Assembly: GCA_016715465.1 (NCBI GenBank)
Contig: JADKAA010000029.1
Coordinates: forward strand, 930,001 to 994,000
DNA: 64,000 nt
Direction of reading: 5' to 3'
Source of the DNA: Saprospiraceae bacterium
GTDB taxonomy: Bacteria; Bacteroidota; Bacteroidia; Chitinophagales; Saprospiraceae
The position numbers and the translations under genes were made by a program. Below are positions 7,691-17,599 of the stretch, one piece after another; position 1 is the stretch's first letter, and every line of letters begins with the position of its first letter. Below the pieces are notes generated by a model that did not search any database, was not told the origin of the DNA, and saw only the letters and a list, made by a program, of their open reading frames with translations.

Positions 7691-10249
7691 CTAAAAACGG
7701 TTCTTTAAGGTTTTCATGATGTTTTCAAGTTCGTCGAGGCTGTACACCAGTACTTCCCTCGGCTTACTGCCTTGTGCAGGTCCTACCAGACCCACTCTTT
7801 CCATTTGATCCATGATTCTGCCTGCACGGTTGTACCCCAGTTGCAGCTTGCGCTGAATCATAGAGGTTGACCCATGCTGATGGCCAATGATGACCCTGGC
7901 GGCGTCCTCAAACATGTCGTCAAGTTCGTCGATGGTCACCAGTCCATTTCCGGCATCCTCCTCTGTTTTTACTTCAGGAAGGAAAAATGGTTCCGGGAAG
8001 CCGGGTTGGTCGGCAATAAACTTGATAACGTCTTCCACTTCAGGAGTGTCAACAAATGCACACTGGAGTCGCACCACACTGCTGCCCACACTGAGCAACA
8101 TATCTCCCCTTCCAATCAACTGCTCCGCGCCTCCGCTGTCGAGGATGGTTCTGGAGTCAACCTTTGAGGTCACCTTAAAGGCAAGCCTGGCAGGGAAATT
8201 GGCCTTGATGATGCCGGTGATGATGTTCACAGATGGCCGCTGCGTGGCAATGATGAGGTGGATGCCAATGGCCCTGGCCAGCTGCGCCAGTCGGGCAATA
8301 GGCATTTCTACTTCTTTACCCGCTGTCATGATCAGGTCGGCAAATTCATCGATGACCAGTACAATGTAAGGTAAGAACTTATGTCCTTCCAGGGGATTCA
8401 ACCTCCTGGCGACAAATTTTTCGTTGTATTCCTGAATGTTTCTTACCCTGGCCAACTTCAGCAGGTCGTAACGGTTGTCCATTTCAATGCACAAACTGTT
8501 GAGGGTATAAATTACTTTGGATGTTTCTGTTAAAATGGGCTCTTCTTCATTGGGCAAAAAGCTGAGGAAGTGCTGCTCCAGGTTTGCATAAGGAAACAAT
8601 TCCACCTTTTTAGGATCCACCAGCACCAGCTTCACCTGAGATGGATGCTTTTTGTATAGCAGTGACATCAGTACCGTATTGATACCCACTGATTTTCCCT
8701 GTCCTGTGGCACCGGCGATGAGCAAATGCGGCATCTTGGCTAAGTCAGCCACAAAAACCTCGTTGCTGATGGTCTTACCCAATGCGATGGGCAGTGCCAT
8801 TTTGGCGGTCTGGAATTTTTCAGAAGATAACACCTCTTTGAGGCTCACCACATGTTTGTTTTTATTCGGAACTTCAATACCGATGGTACCCTTGCCAGGA
8901 ATCGGTGCAATGATCCTGATTCCCAATGCACTCAATGAAAGGGCTATATCATCTTCCAGGTTTTTGATCTTGCTGATCTTTACCCCCGGTGCCGGGATGA
9001 TTTCATACAAAGTCACGGTAGGTCCAATGGTAGCCCTGATCTTGATGATTTCTATTTTATAATCCAACAGGGTGCGGATGATCTGGTCTTTGTTGGCTTC
9101 CAGCTCTGATCGGTCGATCTCTGTATTTTCTTCTTCATAATTCTGCAGCAGTTTTAATTCCGGATATTTATAGTTCCTCAAATCCAGCGTTGGATCGTAA
9201 GGTTCCGAACTCAACACATCATTCAGTGTTTTTTCGCGAATCACATCATTGAGTGCCGGCGCCTGAGCTGCGTTCATATCATCGCTTAGACTCTCTACGA
9301 TAAAATCATCTTCCAGGTCATCATCGGCAATCTCTTCTCCACCCAGGGTGGGTTCCTCTCCCTCTGCATCGAGTGGAATTTCTATGGGTGCCACATATTC
9401 CATTTCCAAAACAGGCGGCACATAAGCCCCTTTGGCTTTGAGAGCAGCCACAGGAAGTTCCAGGTCAAGTAGTTGACCCAAAGCTTCCTGTACGCCGTCC
9501 TCGTCGGTTTTTGGTATGGCATCCTCCAATAATTCAGGGCTTTTTTTCTTTTTTATAGGCTCTCTTACGATGGCTTCAGCGTCAGGTATATCGCTTCTGT
9601 ATTTACTCAGAAAATCTTCAATTCGGTCACTGAATGACTGAAAGGCTGCAGGCATACCAATACCTGCCAGACTATACTGGTATTGTTCCAGGTTGATGTT
9701 GAACCTCCACACCACATAGGAGAAGGAGGAAAATAACAACAATAAAAACAAACCCACAGTGCCTAGGAAATTGGTCAGCCACAGACATAAACTTTCCCCA
9801 AATGCACCGCCCCAGGTGAAGCCGGAGCTGCGAAAAATAAATTCAAGCAAAATAGAGAAAAAAGCCATACCGGCTATAAGATTACGTGCCAGGATAAACA
9901 AAGGCCGCATGGGATTCTTTTTGATGAGGTCAACACCCAGTTTCAACAACAAAATCACCACTACCATAGATGGCAGTCCAAATCCATAATAAAAAAATGC
10001 ATTGGAAATGAAAGCACCCAGTCTGCCCAGCCAGTTTTCTACCGCCAGGTCCTTTTGGATAAAAGAGGACCATGTAAAGTGTAAAACTTTATCCTGGTCA
10101 TATTTCCAGGTATAGAGGTAAGAGACAAATGCAATGGTGAGATAAATGGCCGAAAGTATACTCAGGATACCAAACAGTTTTCTCCAGCGTTCATCGGGAA
10201 TACCCGTGCCCTGAGTCGAAGATTTTTGTTTATCTTTTTTCGAACCCAT
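7691..10249 (-). CDS. ftsK: DNA translocase FtsK
   Basis: FtsK pumps chromosomal DNA at the division septum and promotes dimer resolution. The 852-residue length is normal for the Bacteroidota form. The N-terminus has about four membrane segments within residues 25-190, then an acidic, variable linker (about 225-340). The motor domain follows, with Walker A GATGQGKS near residue 512, VDPKKVELF, and Walker B VIDEFADLI near 631. The C-terminal gamma winged-helix domain, which reads KOPS/SRS-type sequences in the family, spans about the last 75 residues (IDELDDMFEDA...GYNRAGRIMDQME). The ATG at 10249 fits. No neighbour overlaps it, and the 275-base upstream gap holds only AT-rich sequence that may include its promoter. 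Confidence 0.97.
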   Translation of the reverse strand: MGSKKDKQKSSTQGTGIPDERWRKLFGILSILSAIYLTIAFVSYLYTWKYDQDKVLHFTWSSFIQKDLAVENWLGRLGAFISNAFFYYGFGLPSMVVVILLLKLGVDLIKKNPMRPLFILARNLIAGMAFFSILLEFIFRSSGFTWGGAFGESLCLWLTNFLGTVGLFLLLLFSSFSYVVWRFNINLEQYQYSLAGIGMPAAFQSFSDRIEDFLSKYRSDIPDAEAIVREPIKKKKSPELLEDAIPKTDEDGVQEALGQLLDLELPVAALKAKGAYVPPVLEMEYVAPIEIPLDAEGEEPTLGGEEIADDDLEDDFIVESLSDDMNAAQAPALNDVIREKTLNDVLSSEPYDPTLDLRNYKYPELKLLQNYEEENTEIDRSELEANKDQIIRTLLDYKIEIIKIRATIGPTVTLYEIIPAPGVKISKIKNLEDDIALSLSALGIRIIAPIPGKGTIGIEVPNKNKHVVSLKEVLSSEKFQTAKMALPIALGKTISNEVFVADLAKMPHLLIAGATGQGKSVGINTVLMSLLYKKHPSQVKLVLVDPKKVELFPYANLEQHFLSFLPNEEEPILTETSKVIYTLNSLCIEMDNRYDLLKLARVRNIQEYNEKFVARRLNPLEGHKFLPYIVLVIDEFADLIMTAGKEVEMPIARLAQLARAIGIHLIIATQRPSVNIITGIIKANFPARLAFKVTSKVDSRTILDSGGAEQLIGRGDMLLSVGSSVVRLQCAFVDTPEVEDVIKFIADQPGFPEPFFLPEVKTEEDAGNGLVTIDELDDMFEDAARVIIGHQHGSTSMIQRKLQLGYNRAGRIMDQMERVGLVGPAQGSKPREVLVYSLDELENIMKTLKNRF

Positions 10250-10524
10250 AATAATCGATTTTTGAAATTGAAACCTTAGTGTTTTCTCCAGTCATGGTGT
10301 GTATCTTCTTTTGGAAAAAGTCTGCCTGCCCTATGGCTGGCCCCTCTTCTTCCACGGGATAAAAAATATACACCCCCGACTGGTCATTTTTTGTTTAGGC
10401 AAAAGTAAACACCTTAAAACATATTACAAAATTATTTAATATGTTTTTGTCTCAGGTAGATTATATTGTATTATAAAATTATGTAACCTGTTGAAAATAA
10501 AGACATGACGTTCTTTCGGCCGCT

Positions 10525-11091
10525 CTATTTTTTCGCCTTTTGCAGTAGGGCTTTTTGATAGACCCGCGTTTTATAGGATTTTACTTCCGGAATGGTATCA
10601 TTTTCTACCACGGCTCCCCCTGTGACGGACGGGTTTTTTTCCATATGCATATATATCTCGAAAATCAACTGATCAGCCTGCCTGGTATATACAGAGGTCA
10701 ATGCATTATTTTGGACCGTGAATGCTGAAATCAACTTATTGTCCAGCACACACGCATCGAGTAAGATGGAATTGAGCTCGTCTATGAGGTAATGGCCTTT
10801 TTTTGCATCACTGGCTTTCAGCACATAATCCCGCCGGTCTTCCTTTTCTGCATGGCCATACACCAGTGTCCAATGGTATTCATCTTGATTTTCTGCAGGT
10901 TGAATTAGGCACTGCATCGGCACTTCCATGCTTTTTCGCCCTTCATTAAAGATGGACAGCATACCCGTCCAATGTCCAATCCAGTCGGCAGGAAAAACAA
11001 ATGATTTCTCCGCAACCACCGGTTTGGTTGTCTTACAGGAAAAGAACAATATGAGAAATACAAGTAAAAGTAAGCACGGAATTTTTCTCAT
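10525..11091 (-). CDS. Predicted lipoprotein, unknown function
   Basis: The 188-residue product begins with a lipoprotein signal peptide (MRKIPCLLLLVFLILFFSC), with the lipobox cysteine at about residue 19. The mature part has a short PAxWIGHWTG start, resembling small beta-barrel or lipocalin-like lipoproteins, but I do not recognise a named family. Its ATG overlaps the stop of the upstream transporter gene by 4 bases (ATGA), so the two are probably translationally coupled. It is the last gene of the leftward run. Function unknown. Confidence 0.8.
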   Translation of the reverse strand: MRKIPCLLLLVFLILFFSCKTTKPVVAEKSFVFPADWIGHWTGMLSIFNEGRKSMEVPMQCLIQPAENQDEYHWTLVYGHAEKEDRRDYVLKASDAKKGHYLIDELNSILLDACVLDNKLISAFTVQNNALTSVYTRQADQLIFEIYMHMEKNPSVTGGAVVENDTIPEVKSYKTRVYQKALLQKAKK

Positions 11092-12407
11092 TTGATCAAC
11101 TCTTTTTCTATATGTTCAAGTGATTTATTTTTAGTCTCCACCATGAACCATATAGCCCAAATCAATTGAAAGGTCATCATTACTGAAAAGAAAGCAAAGA
11201 TGGGTCCGCCTTTAAACAGGTTAAGCACGTAAGGCATGATGAGTGTTATGATCGATGCTCCTATCCAATGCACGGCTGTGCCAAAGGCCTGCCCCTGTCC
11301 TCTGGCCTGATTTGGAAAGATCTCAGAGATATACACCCAAATGACCGCACCCTGCCCTACTGCGTGTGCCCCTATGAATAAAAAGATATACCACTGCATG
11401 CCTTCAAACGCATTGGTGTAAAAGGCATGGGATACGAGTGCCAGTGAAACGATGTAACCAATTGACCCAATGATCATCAGGCTTCGCCTGCCCAGCTTAT
11501 CGATGAGGGAAACCCCAATCATGGTAAAGATGAGATTGGCGATGCCGATGCCGATCGTCGCAATGAGGCTGTTGGAAGCATTGAGTCCTGTTTCTTCAAA
11601 GATTCTTGGTGCATAATAAATGATGAAATTGATGCCAGATGCCTGGTTGAAAAAAGAAACCAGAAAGGCGAGCATCAAAGGTTTTCGATAGCGGGACGTA
11701 AATATACTTTCACCGGTATGCCCTTCGCTTTGTACTTTAAGTTCATCCATTAAGGTGTCTGCATCGGCCTTCTCGTCCAGGTAGGTCACGATGGATTTTG
11801 CCTGAGCATAGTCACCTTTATAAACGGCGAGCCATCGTGGACTTTCCGGAACCCTCACAATCAAAAGCAGGTATACCAGAGCAGGCAGCGCCTCCAGTCC
11901 AACCATCCAGCGCCAGGCACTTTCTGTGTCAATTGTTTTGGCCACAAACCAGTTGGAGAAAAAAGCCACCAGGATGCCCAATACAATTAAAAACTGGTAA
12001 AGTGCCCCCAGACGACCCCGTTGTTTGGTGGGTGCTATTTCTGAGATATACGTGGGTGCGGCTACCGAGGAAGCCCCGACGCCGAGTCCACCGAGAAACC
12101 TGAAGAAAGAAAAGGAATAAGGATCCCAGGCGAGTCCGGATCCCAATGCCGAAGCAAGATAAAAAATGCCAATCCAGATCAATACTTTTTTCCGGCCAAA
12201 GGTATCCAATGGCTTACCGCCAAACATGGCGCCAATGACCGTGCCCCACAAAGCAGACGACATGATGAAAATGCCATGAAATAAATCGCTCAGCCCCCAA
12301 AGCTGTTGTATGGGCTTGTCCGCACCGCTGATTACGGCTGTATCAAAGCCAAATAGAAGTCCGGAGACGGCTGCCACAAAGGACAGGTAAGTAATTCTGT
12401 TGCGCAT
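11088..12407 (-). CDS. MFS sugar porter (glucose/xylose-type symporter)
   Basis: The 439-residue protein is a 12-helix major facilitator of the sugar porter family. Signatures seen are GRKKVLIW after helix 2 and GRRSLMIIG after helix 8, the PESPRWL motif after helix 6, the RGQGQAFGTAVHW segment in helix 10-11, and ETKNKSLEHIE at the C-terminus. Family members import hexoses or pentoses with a proton or sodium ion. It runs 49 bases behind the GWxTD gene and overlaps the following lipoprotein gene by 4 bases. No sugar kinase or isomerase gene is adjacent, so the substrate cannot be fixed. Confidence 0.93.
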   Translation of the reverse strand: MRNRITYLSFVAAVSGLLFGFDTAVISGADKPIQQLWGLSDLFHGIFIMSSALWGTVIGAMFGGKPLDTFGRKKVLIWIGIFYLASALGSGLAWDPYSFSFFRFLGGLGVGASSVAAPTYISEIAPTKQRGRLGALYQFLIVLGILVAFFSNWFVAKTIDTESAWRWMVGLEALPALVYLLLIVRVPESPRWLAVYKGDYAQAKSIVTYLDEKADADTLMDELKVQSEGHTGESIFTSRYRKPLMLAFLVSFFNQASGINFIIYYAPRIFEETGLNASNSLIATIGIGIANLIFTMIGVSLIDKLGRRSLMIIGSIGYIVSLALVSHAFYTNAFEGMQWYIFLFIGAHAVGQGAVIWVYISEIFPNQARGQGQAFGTAVHWIGASIITLIMPYVLNLFKGGPIFAFFSVMMTFQLIWAIWFMVETKNKSLEHIEKELIK

Positions 12408-12456
12408 AATGTTGGATCGTTAAGAAGCCAAAGTTATTAAAATTAGTGAGGCTGGC

Positions 12457-13914
12457 TTACTGTTCTTCAAAAAGCTTTCTCGCTTTCCGGTTCCAGTTTT
12501 CCGACATACGGGTTGCATCCACCCCACTGCCGATGGCCTCACCCCTTGCATTTTTATAAAGGGTAATCTCCCATTGCGCATTTTTTCGCTCACCATAACA
12601 GGTGGTGTGGAGGAGTTCAAATTCATTGGCGAGCATAGGGCTGTAAAAGATAAATCGCACATTGGTCTGACTCGTCCGGGGTAAAAAATCGTAATACCAA
12701 ATTTCATAAGGAGGGGTATTGGCTTCATCTTCGACGTTGATCACTTTATTGGGTTTACCATATTTGAGGAAGACATAAGCCCTGTCTGTTTGGTAACCTC
12801 TGCCCAGTGTACTAAAAAATTGTTGATCCACTGCTTTTACCACCTTCATATACCCTTCATATGAGCCTTGTGGACTCGAGGGGTAGGCCGACTTCCAGTA
12901 ATCGTACAAAAAATACTTTCGCATTTCTGCATTTCCGTCTTTTGACAAAACATAAGAAAGCGCACTTGCCTTCTCATTAGAAATGAGCGGTGCCAGACTT
13001 TGCAGACTCATGATGAGGGTAGCTGAATCCATATCATTTACAAACGAATTGGCAAAATATCGATTGAAATCCCTTTTTTGAGCCACATCTGCGGGGAAAT
13101 TGCGGTTGATAAATGCGCTGGAAACACCAAATAGTTTTACTTTTTGTTCATTGACCAGGGCAACCTCTATGTGGTAATTCCCTGATGGCAACCGGCTGAG
13201 GTCAAAGGCACCAAGTATAGGCACCACCACAGCCATTCTTATTCGTTTGTACTTTACCAATGCAACTTTGGCAGTATCGTTTTCTTCAAAACCCTCCTTC
13301 ACCGAAAACCGGAATACCTTAAATGCCGTTGTGTCCTCAATCATTACAGACGCGGGATAAAACTCCACATAGTAGTTAAGCACTTGCTGAGTTTCATTGA
13401 CTACATCAAAAGCAAAGGGCTCCAGATAAAGTCCGTTATACACAAAGGGGCCTTCTTGTTTTTTCTCTACGGATGTGAGCAGCATGAGGCTCGAAAAAGC
13501 TGGCGGTTGAAGGGCAAAGATGTCTATTGCCTTTTCAATGCCAAATGAATTGCGGTTGTCGTAGTCATCGACAATTTCCAATTTCAATAGATAAATGCCG
13601 GGGGGCACAGCAAATCTCCGCTGATCGATAAGGTCTTTTTTCTCCGGCAAGGGACCGGCGTTCAATTTGTATTTCTCCCAGGCTACTATGCTTTGATCCA
13701 ATGTTCTGGTAATGATCATGGTCACACTGGCAGAAGCGCTAAAGTTTCCACTCCCCGATTCCGTAAAAGTAATACCGGGTGCCAGAATCCTGAAACCCAC
13801 ATCCAGGAAGGGCTTATCCCCAGCGAAAAATTGCTGGGTATGTACACTAACCTGGAGCGCCTTGCTCTGAGGGACAATGAACATAAAGGCCAGGGCAATG
13901 TAAAGTGTTCTCAT
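12457..13914 (-). CDS. GWxTD domain-containing secreted protein
   Basis: The 485-residue product has a short signal peptide (MRTLYIALAFMFIVPQSKA). It consists of beta-rich Ig-like regions followed by a C-terminal GWxTD domain (about residues 360-485), with the signature GRGYQTDRAYVFLKYGKPN; the Trp of the name is Tyr here. GWxTD proteins are common in Bacteroidota and related phyla and their role is unknown. The gene lies 42 bases after a small lipoprotein gene and 49 bases before the sugar transporter, in one leftward series. Periplasmic or cell-surface location is inferred from the signal peptide. Confidence 0.88.
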   Translation of the reverse strand: MRTLYIALAFMFIVPQSKALQVSVHTQQFFAGDKPFLDVGFRILAPGITFTESGSGNFSASASVTMIITRTLDQSIVAWEKYKLNAGPLPEKKDLIDQRRFAVPPGIYLLKLEIVDDYDNRNSFGIEKAIDIFALQPPAFSSLMLLTSVEKKQEGPFVYNGLYLEPFAFDVVNETQQVLNYYVEFYPASVMIEDTTAFKVFRFSVKEGFEENDTAKVALVKYKRIRMAVVVPILGAFDLSRLPSGNYHIEVALVNEQKVKLFGVSSAFINRNFPADVAQKRDFNRYFANSFVNDMDSATLIMSLQSLAPLISNEKASALSYVLSKDGNAEMRKYFLYDYWKSAYPSSPQGSYEGYMKVVKAVDQQFFSTLGRGYQTDRAYVFLKYGKPNKVINVEDEANTPPYEIWYYDFLPRTSQTNVRFIFYSPMLANEFELLHTTCYGERKNAQWEITLYKNARGEAIGSGVDATRMSENWNRKARKLFEEQ

Positions 13915-13956
13915 CTTTTCATTTTGCGACAGTGTATTGCTGTCGGTGTCTGGAAG

Positions 13957-14334
13957 TTACCGGGCTGGTGCCGTATCCTTGTCTCTTATCAGGTAAAACT
14001 GCATATCAAATACACCCATTTTACCTTCCAACTCCATTGTATCTGTGGTAAAGCTTACAATGTCCAAAGTCAACGCTTCCTGCCCTATCACAGACAAGGT
14101 ATTGTCTTTTACACTGAATTGTTTGTTTTCTTCCACTTGAAAAATGTTGGAAGTGACAGAATTGTCGGCATGGAATATAAAATATCCTGATGAAAGCATT
14201 TTGGTCTCTTTTCCATTTCGCCAGGCTTTATCAAATTTCCACTTCCCCGTAAGGTCGGCAGGTGTCACCCTGAATGAGTCTCCCTTGCAAGCGGTCATAA
14301 ATACCAGGAGTAACATCCATGAGTAGATCTTCAT
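13957..14334 (-). CDS. Small predicted lipoprotein, lipocalin-like
   Basis: The 125-residue product has a lipoprotein signal with lipobox FMTAC (Cys about residue 16). The mature chain starts with LTGKWKFDKAWRNGKE, the pattern seen in short lipocalin-like lipoproteins of Bacteroidota that have a GxW strand. No catalytic residues are evident. It lies 88 bases downstream of the ferredoxin gene and 42 bases upstream of the GWxTD gene, in the same orientation. Function unknown; the lipocalin-like label rests on the GxW motif and length only. Confidence 0.75.
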   Translation of the reverse strand: MKIYSWMLLLVFMTACKGDSFRVTPADLTGKWKFDKAWRNGKETKMLSSGYFIFHADNSVTSNIFQVEENKQFSVKDNTLSVIGQEALTLDIVSFTTDTMELEGKMGVFDMQFYLIRDKDTAPAR

Positions 14335-14422
14335 TTTGGTTTATTTTAAGGTAAATTTACATGTTTTTCGCAATTGGCCGCAGTCACTGTTTGAAAATGA
14401 ACTGGGCATATCTATATGTACA

Positions 14423-14752
14423 TCATTGGCCAACCGGCGCCAGCTTTACGGAAAGGCCTTCCATGTCTGAATGCATACGAATCTGACAAGCCAACCTTGA
14501 ATTATCTTTGACAAAAAAAGCCTGGTCCAGCATATTGAGTTCGTCATCAGAAGGTTCAGCCAATAGGTGGTCTGACAACACATACACATGACAGGAAGCA
14601 CACAAAGCCATGCCACCGCAAGTGCCTTCAATAGGCAATTCATATGCCTTACAAACTTCCATCAGGTTCATGGCCATGTCCGTAGGAGCTTCCAGGTGGT
14701 GAGTATGTCCTTCCCTGTCCTCGACTAACAAATGCACAATATTTTCTTCCAC
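14423..14752 (-). CDS. 2Fe-2S ferredoxin (adrenodoxin type)
   Basis: The 109-residue protein has the 2Fe-2S ligand pattern Cys-x5-Cys-x2-Cys in TCGGMALCASC (about residues 40-50) and a distal Cys in SRLACQI, as in adrenodoxin and ISC-type ferredoxins. It carries single electrons in the cytoplasm. It starts 9 bases after the stop of a ferredoxin-NADP reductase gene, so the two are almost certainly co-transcribed and form a donor-carrier pair. No iron-sulfur assembly genes (iscS, hscA) are adjacent, which argues against a dedicated ISC role. The final acceptor is unknown. Confidence 0.93.
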   Translation of the reverse strand: MEENIVHLLVEDREGHTHHLEAPTDMAMNLMEVCKAYELPIEGTCGGMALCASCHVYVLSDHLLAEPSDDELNMLDQAFFVKDNSRLACQIRMHSDMEGLSVKLAPVGQ

Positions 14753-14761
14753 TTCGTCTTT

Positions 14762-15769
14762 TTAAAAAGGATTTACGCCTGCCACCGTTGTGTATTTAAA
14801 ACTCAATTTCTGGTCAGGATAGATATACTTAAATGCTGCTTGCACCATCAAAGTTCCTTCATGAAAACCACATAAAATCAACTTTAGTTTTCCGGGATAA
14901 GAATTGACATCCCCAATGGCGTACACTCCGGGCAAATTGGTACTGTAATCAAGGGTATCGACAACAATGGCATTTTGATCGATCTCCAGCCCCCAGTCTG
15001 CAATGGGTCCAAGCTTGGGACTTAGCCCAAATAAGGGTATAAAATAATCTGCCTGTACATCGTAACTCCCCTGATCGTCTACTTCAACTACTACATGTTC
15101 AAGTTTATCTGCCCCTTTGAGGTCCACAGCCTGAGCATTGGTGATGAGTTTTACTTTTCCCGCTTCCACCAGGTGCATTACCTTTTCCACACTGTCCAAT
15201 GCTCCGCGAAATGAAGTGCGACGGTGAATCATGGTTACCTCTGCCGCGATGTCTGCCAATACGATGGTCCAGTCAAGGGCGCTGTCACCGCCACCGGCAA
15301 TCAACACTTTTTTACCCCTGTATTTCTCAGGATCGCGGATGATGTAATCTACCCCCAATTCCTCAAAGCGGCCGATGGATGCAATAGGCGGTTTTCTGGG
15401 CTCAAAACTGCCCAGGCCCCCAGCGATGGCTACCACAGGGGCAAACAACTCGGTGCCTTTATTGGTCGTCACTTTATACAATCGCTCCCTCAACTTCTCC
15501 AGGGTTTCTGCGCGTTCTCCAAAAGTAAAAGTCGGATTAAACGGAGCAATCTGCTTCATCAGGTTTTCAACCAGGTCACCAGCCAGGACCTCAGGATAGC
15601 CGGGTATATCGTAAATGGGTTTTTTGGGATAAATTTCATTCAGCTGACCTCCGGGCCCGGCCAGAGTATCTACCAAATGACAACGCATCTTGAGCAAGCC
15701 CGCTTCAAAAACAGTAAACAATCCTACGGGACCGGCGCCAATGATGAGTATGTCCGCTGTGTGGGTCAT
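14762..15769 (-). CDS. Ferredoxin--NADP reductase, thioredoxin-reductase-like type
   Basis: This flavoprotein passes electrons between NADPH and ferredoxin. The start chosen is the ATG at 15769 (MTHTADILIIGAG), which puts the FAD-binding GxGPVG motif at the N-terminus and gives 335 residues, normal for the family; the longer ATG at 15826 adds an unconserved tail. The sequence has FAD motif IIGAGPVGL, the PGGQL segment, NADPH motif AGGGDSALDW, and the C-terminal FAD motif YAIGDVNSYPGK. There is no CxxC redox pair at the NADPH domain, so it is not a thioredoxin reductase. The ferredoxin gene follows 9 bases downstream. Confidence 0.93.
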   Translation of the reverse strand: MTHTADILIIGAGPVGLFTVFEAGLLKMRCHLVDTLAGPGGQLNEIYPKKPIYDIPGYPEVLAGDLVENLMKQIAPFNPTFTFGERAETLEKLRERLYKVTTNKGTELFAPVVAIAGGLGSFEPRKPPIASIGRFEELGVDYIIRDPEKYRGKKVLIAGGGDSALDWTIVLADIAAEVTMIHRRTSFRGALDSVEKVMHLVEAGKVKLITNAQAVDLKGADKLEHVVVEVDDQGSYDVQADYFIPLFGLSPKLGPIADWGLEIDQNAIVVDTLDYSTNLPGVYAIGDVNSYPGKLKLILCGFHEGTLMVQAAFKYIYPDQKLSFKYTTVAGVNPF

Positions 15770-16014
15770 CTTAAAAATTTTTGCAAAAGTAGCAGGATTC
15801 CTAAAATTCATTCGATTAAATGACATTACTTAAGCCTTAAGCTGACTTTCCTCAGCAAAATGGACCCATTTTCACATCTCATTAACAAAGCTGTTAAATT
15901 GGTTTTAAAGGGAACTAACTCCTGTTTACTTCTCCACGCCGGCTTTCGTTTGATTTGAAAACAAGCTCTAATCTGGAATTAAAATCCAGAGGTATGTCAT
16001 AAAACCTTATTATC

Positions 16015-16398
16015 ATGAAAAGACTATTTTACCTTTTATTGCTCCCATTCAGCTTTGCAGCCTGCCAGGATATAGACGACGAAATCCTGCCCATTCTTGG
16101 CGTATATGAGGCACACGTAGTGGGCCTTGCCGGACCGTTTTCACTCAATATTTCCGCAGCCGGAAACGACGACATCCTCATAGAAGCACCGTTTGACGGA
16201 GAGATATGGTCCGTGGTTCATGCTGACATTGATGAAACCGATGAACTAAAATGGGATATTGACATCTTCAGACAGGAACTGGCTCCCGGCATCGAAATTT
16301 GGGGTGACGGCTTCTATTACCAGGGTGTGGTACAACTCGATTACAGTATGCGTTTTTTTGGTGACCGTTATGATTACCGCATTGTGGGTTCTGATTGA
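16015..16398 (+). CDS. Small predicted lipoprotein, unknown function
   Basis: The 127-residue product begins MKRLFYLLLLPFSFAACQD, a lipoprotein signal peptide with Cys at about residue 17. The mature chain is acidic and beta-rich with no recognised family motif. It stands alone between the divergent FNR gene and the convergent mutase-like gene. It is a short but clean ORF with the expected codon pattern. Function unknown. Confidence 0.72.
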   Translation: MKRLFYLLLLPFSFAACQDIDDEILPILGVYEAHVVGLAGPFSLNISAAGNDDILIEAPFDGEIWSVVHADIDETDELKWDIDIFRQELAPGIEIWGDGFYYQGVVQLDYSMRFFGDRYDYRIVGSD

Positions 16399-16474
16399 CA
16401 GAAAGGCCGTGGTCCGGACTTTAATTTGTTAAACCATCGCAATAATTGACTTTTATCACCGGACTGCGGTCACT

Positions 16475-17437
16475 TTATTTAACACCATTCATTGAAGCCA
16501 CCATGCCAGCTGTAAGTTGTTCCATAAAGAAACTTCCCGCGAATGGATCGCGGAAAAGGTCAAGATGACTTTCTTCCTTAAAAAGGTGCTGGATGTTCTG
16601 CGCCAGTCGTGCTTCATTTTGTTTTTCATTGCTCCAGGGCATCAGAGATATAAAATCAGCCCCTCCCAGCAAACCGGCTAAACCCGCATAGGTAAACCTG
16701 ATGAGGGCGTGATTAAAATCTTCTTGTTGAGTTGCCGGCGTCGCCAGAATATATAATTTAGATTCCTGTGCATACAGGTCAGCAGTTAGTTGATGAAACC
16801 AAAGGCGCAGGGCGCGAAGTTTAGCGACCTCAGTATAAAAATCATCGGACAAAGTCACATTGACAAAATACCGCCCCCTGCATAAATCAAGGTGCGCACG
16901 CATTGCCTCGTTAATATTTTGCATGGCTTCCAAATCAAAGCCACACCAATCCAGGATCAGGAAAAAGCCCTCTGGAAACGATGCATTCGTCTGATCTGTC
17001 AATCCACTTGCCAGAATGAGCCTTTCACCTAGTCCCTGGCGATAATTTTTATGAATGTACTCCAAAAACTTACTTTGGTAGTCCCCACTGCATTCAGCCA
17101 AATTAAATGCCGAGGTGATAAAGTCAAGCCTCACATTCATTAACAACTCAGCCGGATCAAGGTCTTCATTGAGGTTGATGGCGATGGCTTCTGCACCCAT
17201 TTGGAGCGCTTCTAAAATCAAGCCGGCATCTGCATCTGAAAAAGATGCTGAAATTTGCCAGGGATGTACGTCGAGGTAGCCTGTGACGGCATCATTTTCG
17301 TCAGGAAAAGCCAAACCATCGTGGGTAAACAGGGGTTTTTGAATTTGAAGATCCTGAAGAGACATACCTTCTGGCAATTCTTTTTGAACTCTGCTTAACC
17401 AGGAATCCTTGTCATGTGATGGAAATATAGAAGCCAT
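16475..17437 (-). CDS. Methylmalonyl-CoA mutase small-subunit-like protein (MutA type), short form
   Basis: Methylmalonyl-CoA mutase interconverts methylmalonyl- and succinyl-CoA with B12. The 320-residue product carries mutase barrel signatures: FYTEVAKLRALRLW near residue 208, and a DPFAGSFFMEQLT segment at the C-terminus, matching the DPxGGSxxxExLT motif. It has no C-terminal cobalamin-binding domain and is shorter than typical small subunits (about 450-620 residues), so it is probably the non-catalytic partner. The large catalytic subunit gene, usually adjacent, is not in this window on either side. The gene is followed by a convergent lipoprotein. The N- and C-termini look natural rather than truncated. 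Confidence 0.8.
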   Translation of the reverse strand: MASIFPSHDKDSWLSRVQKELPEGMSLQDLQIQKPLFTHDGLAFPDENDAVTGYLDVHPWQISASFSDADAGLILEALQMGAEAIAINLNEDLDPAELLMNVRLDFITSAFNLAECSGDYQSKFLEYIHKNYRQGLGERLILASGLTDQTNASFPEGFFLILDWCGFDLEAMQNINEAMRAHLDLCRGRYFVNVTLSDDFYTEVAKLRALRLWFHQLTADLYAQESKLYILATPATQQEDFNHALIRFTYAGLAGLLGGADFISLMPWSNEKQNEARLAQNIQHLFKEESHLDLFRDPFAGSFFMEQLTAGMVASMNGVK

Positions 17438-17554
17438 AGGGCAAATATAAGTTTTTCATTTCAACGATTGCTGACCTTTTTTGGGACGGAAGGACAAAAG
17501 AGCGGTTTCACAAAACAATGTAAGTATGCAATTCGTTTAAATGGCAGATTTTCT

Positions 17555-17562
17555 TATTTTTG
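17555..17562 (+). promoter_or_regulatory. -7 box TATTTTTG upstream of the stand-alone moxR
   Basis: TATTTTTG matches the Bacteroidota -7 consensus TAnnTTTG and ends 37 bases before the ATG at 17600. A weak -33 partner (TTTA) lies about 20 bases upstream. Confidence 0.5.
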
Positions 17563-17599
17563 CTTTCTATTTTTATTAACCATTGAAAATAAATGATTT

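Noticed and set aside
10427..10434. Minus-strand TAATTTTG as an ftsK promoter
   Set aside because: It matches the -7 box but lies about 180 bases before the start codon and has no -33 partner, so it was not listed.
11798..12103. Plus-strand ORF within the sugar transporter
   Set aside because: Antisense to a conserved MFS frame, no recognised family and no promoter.
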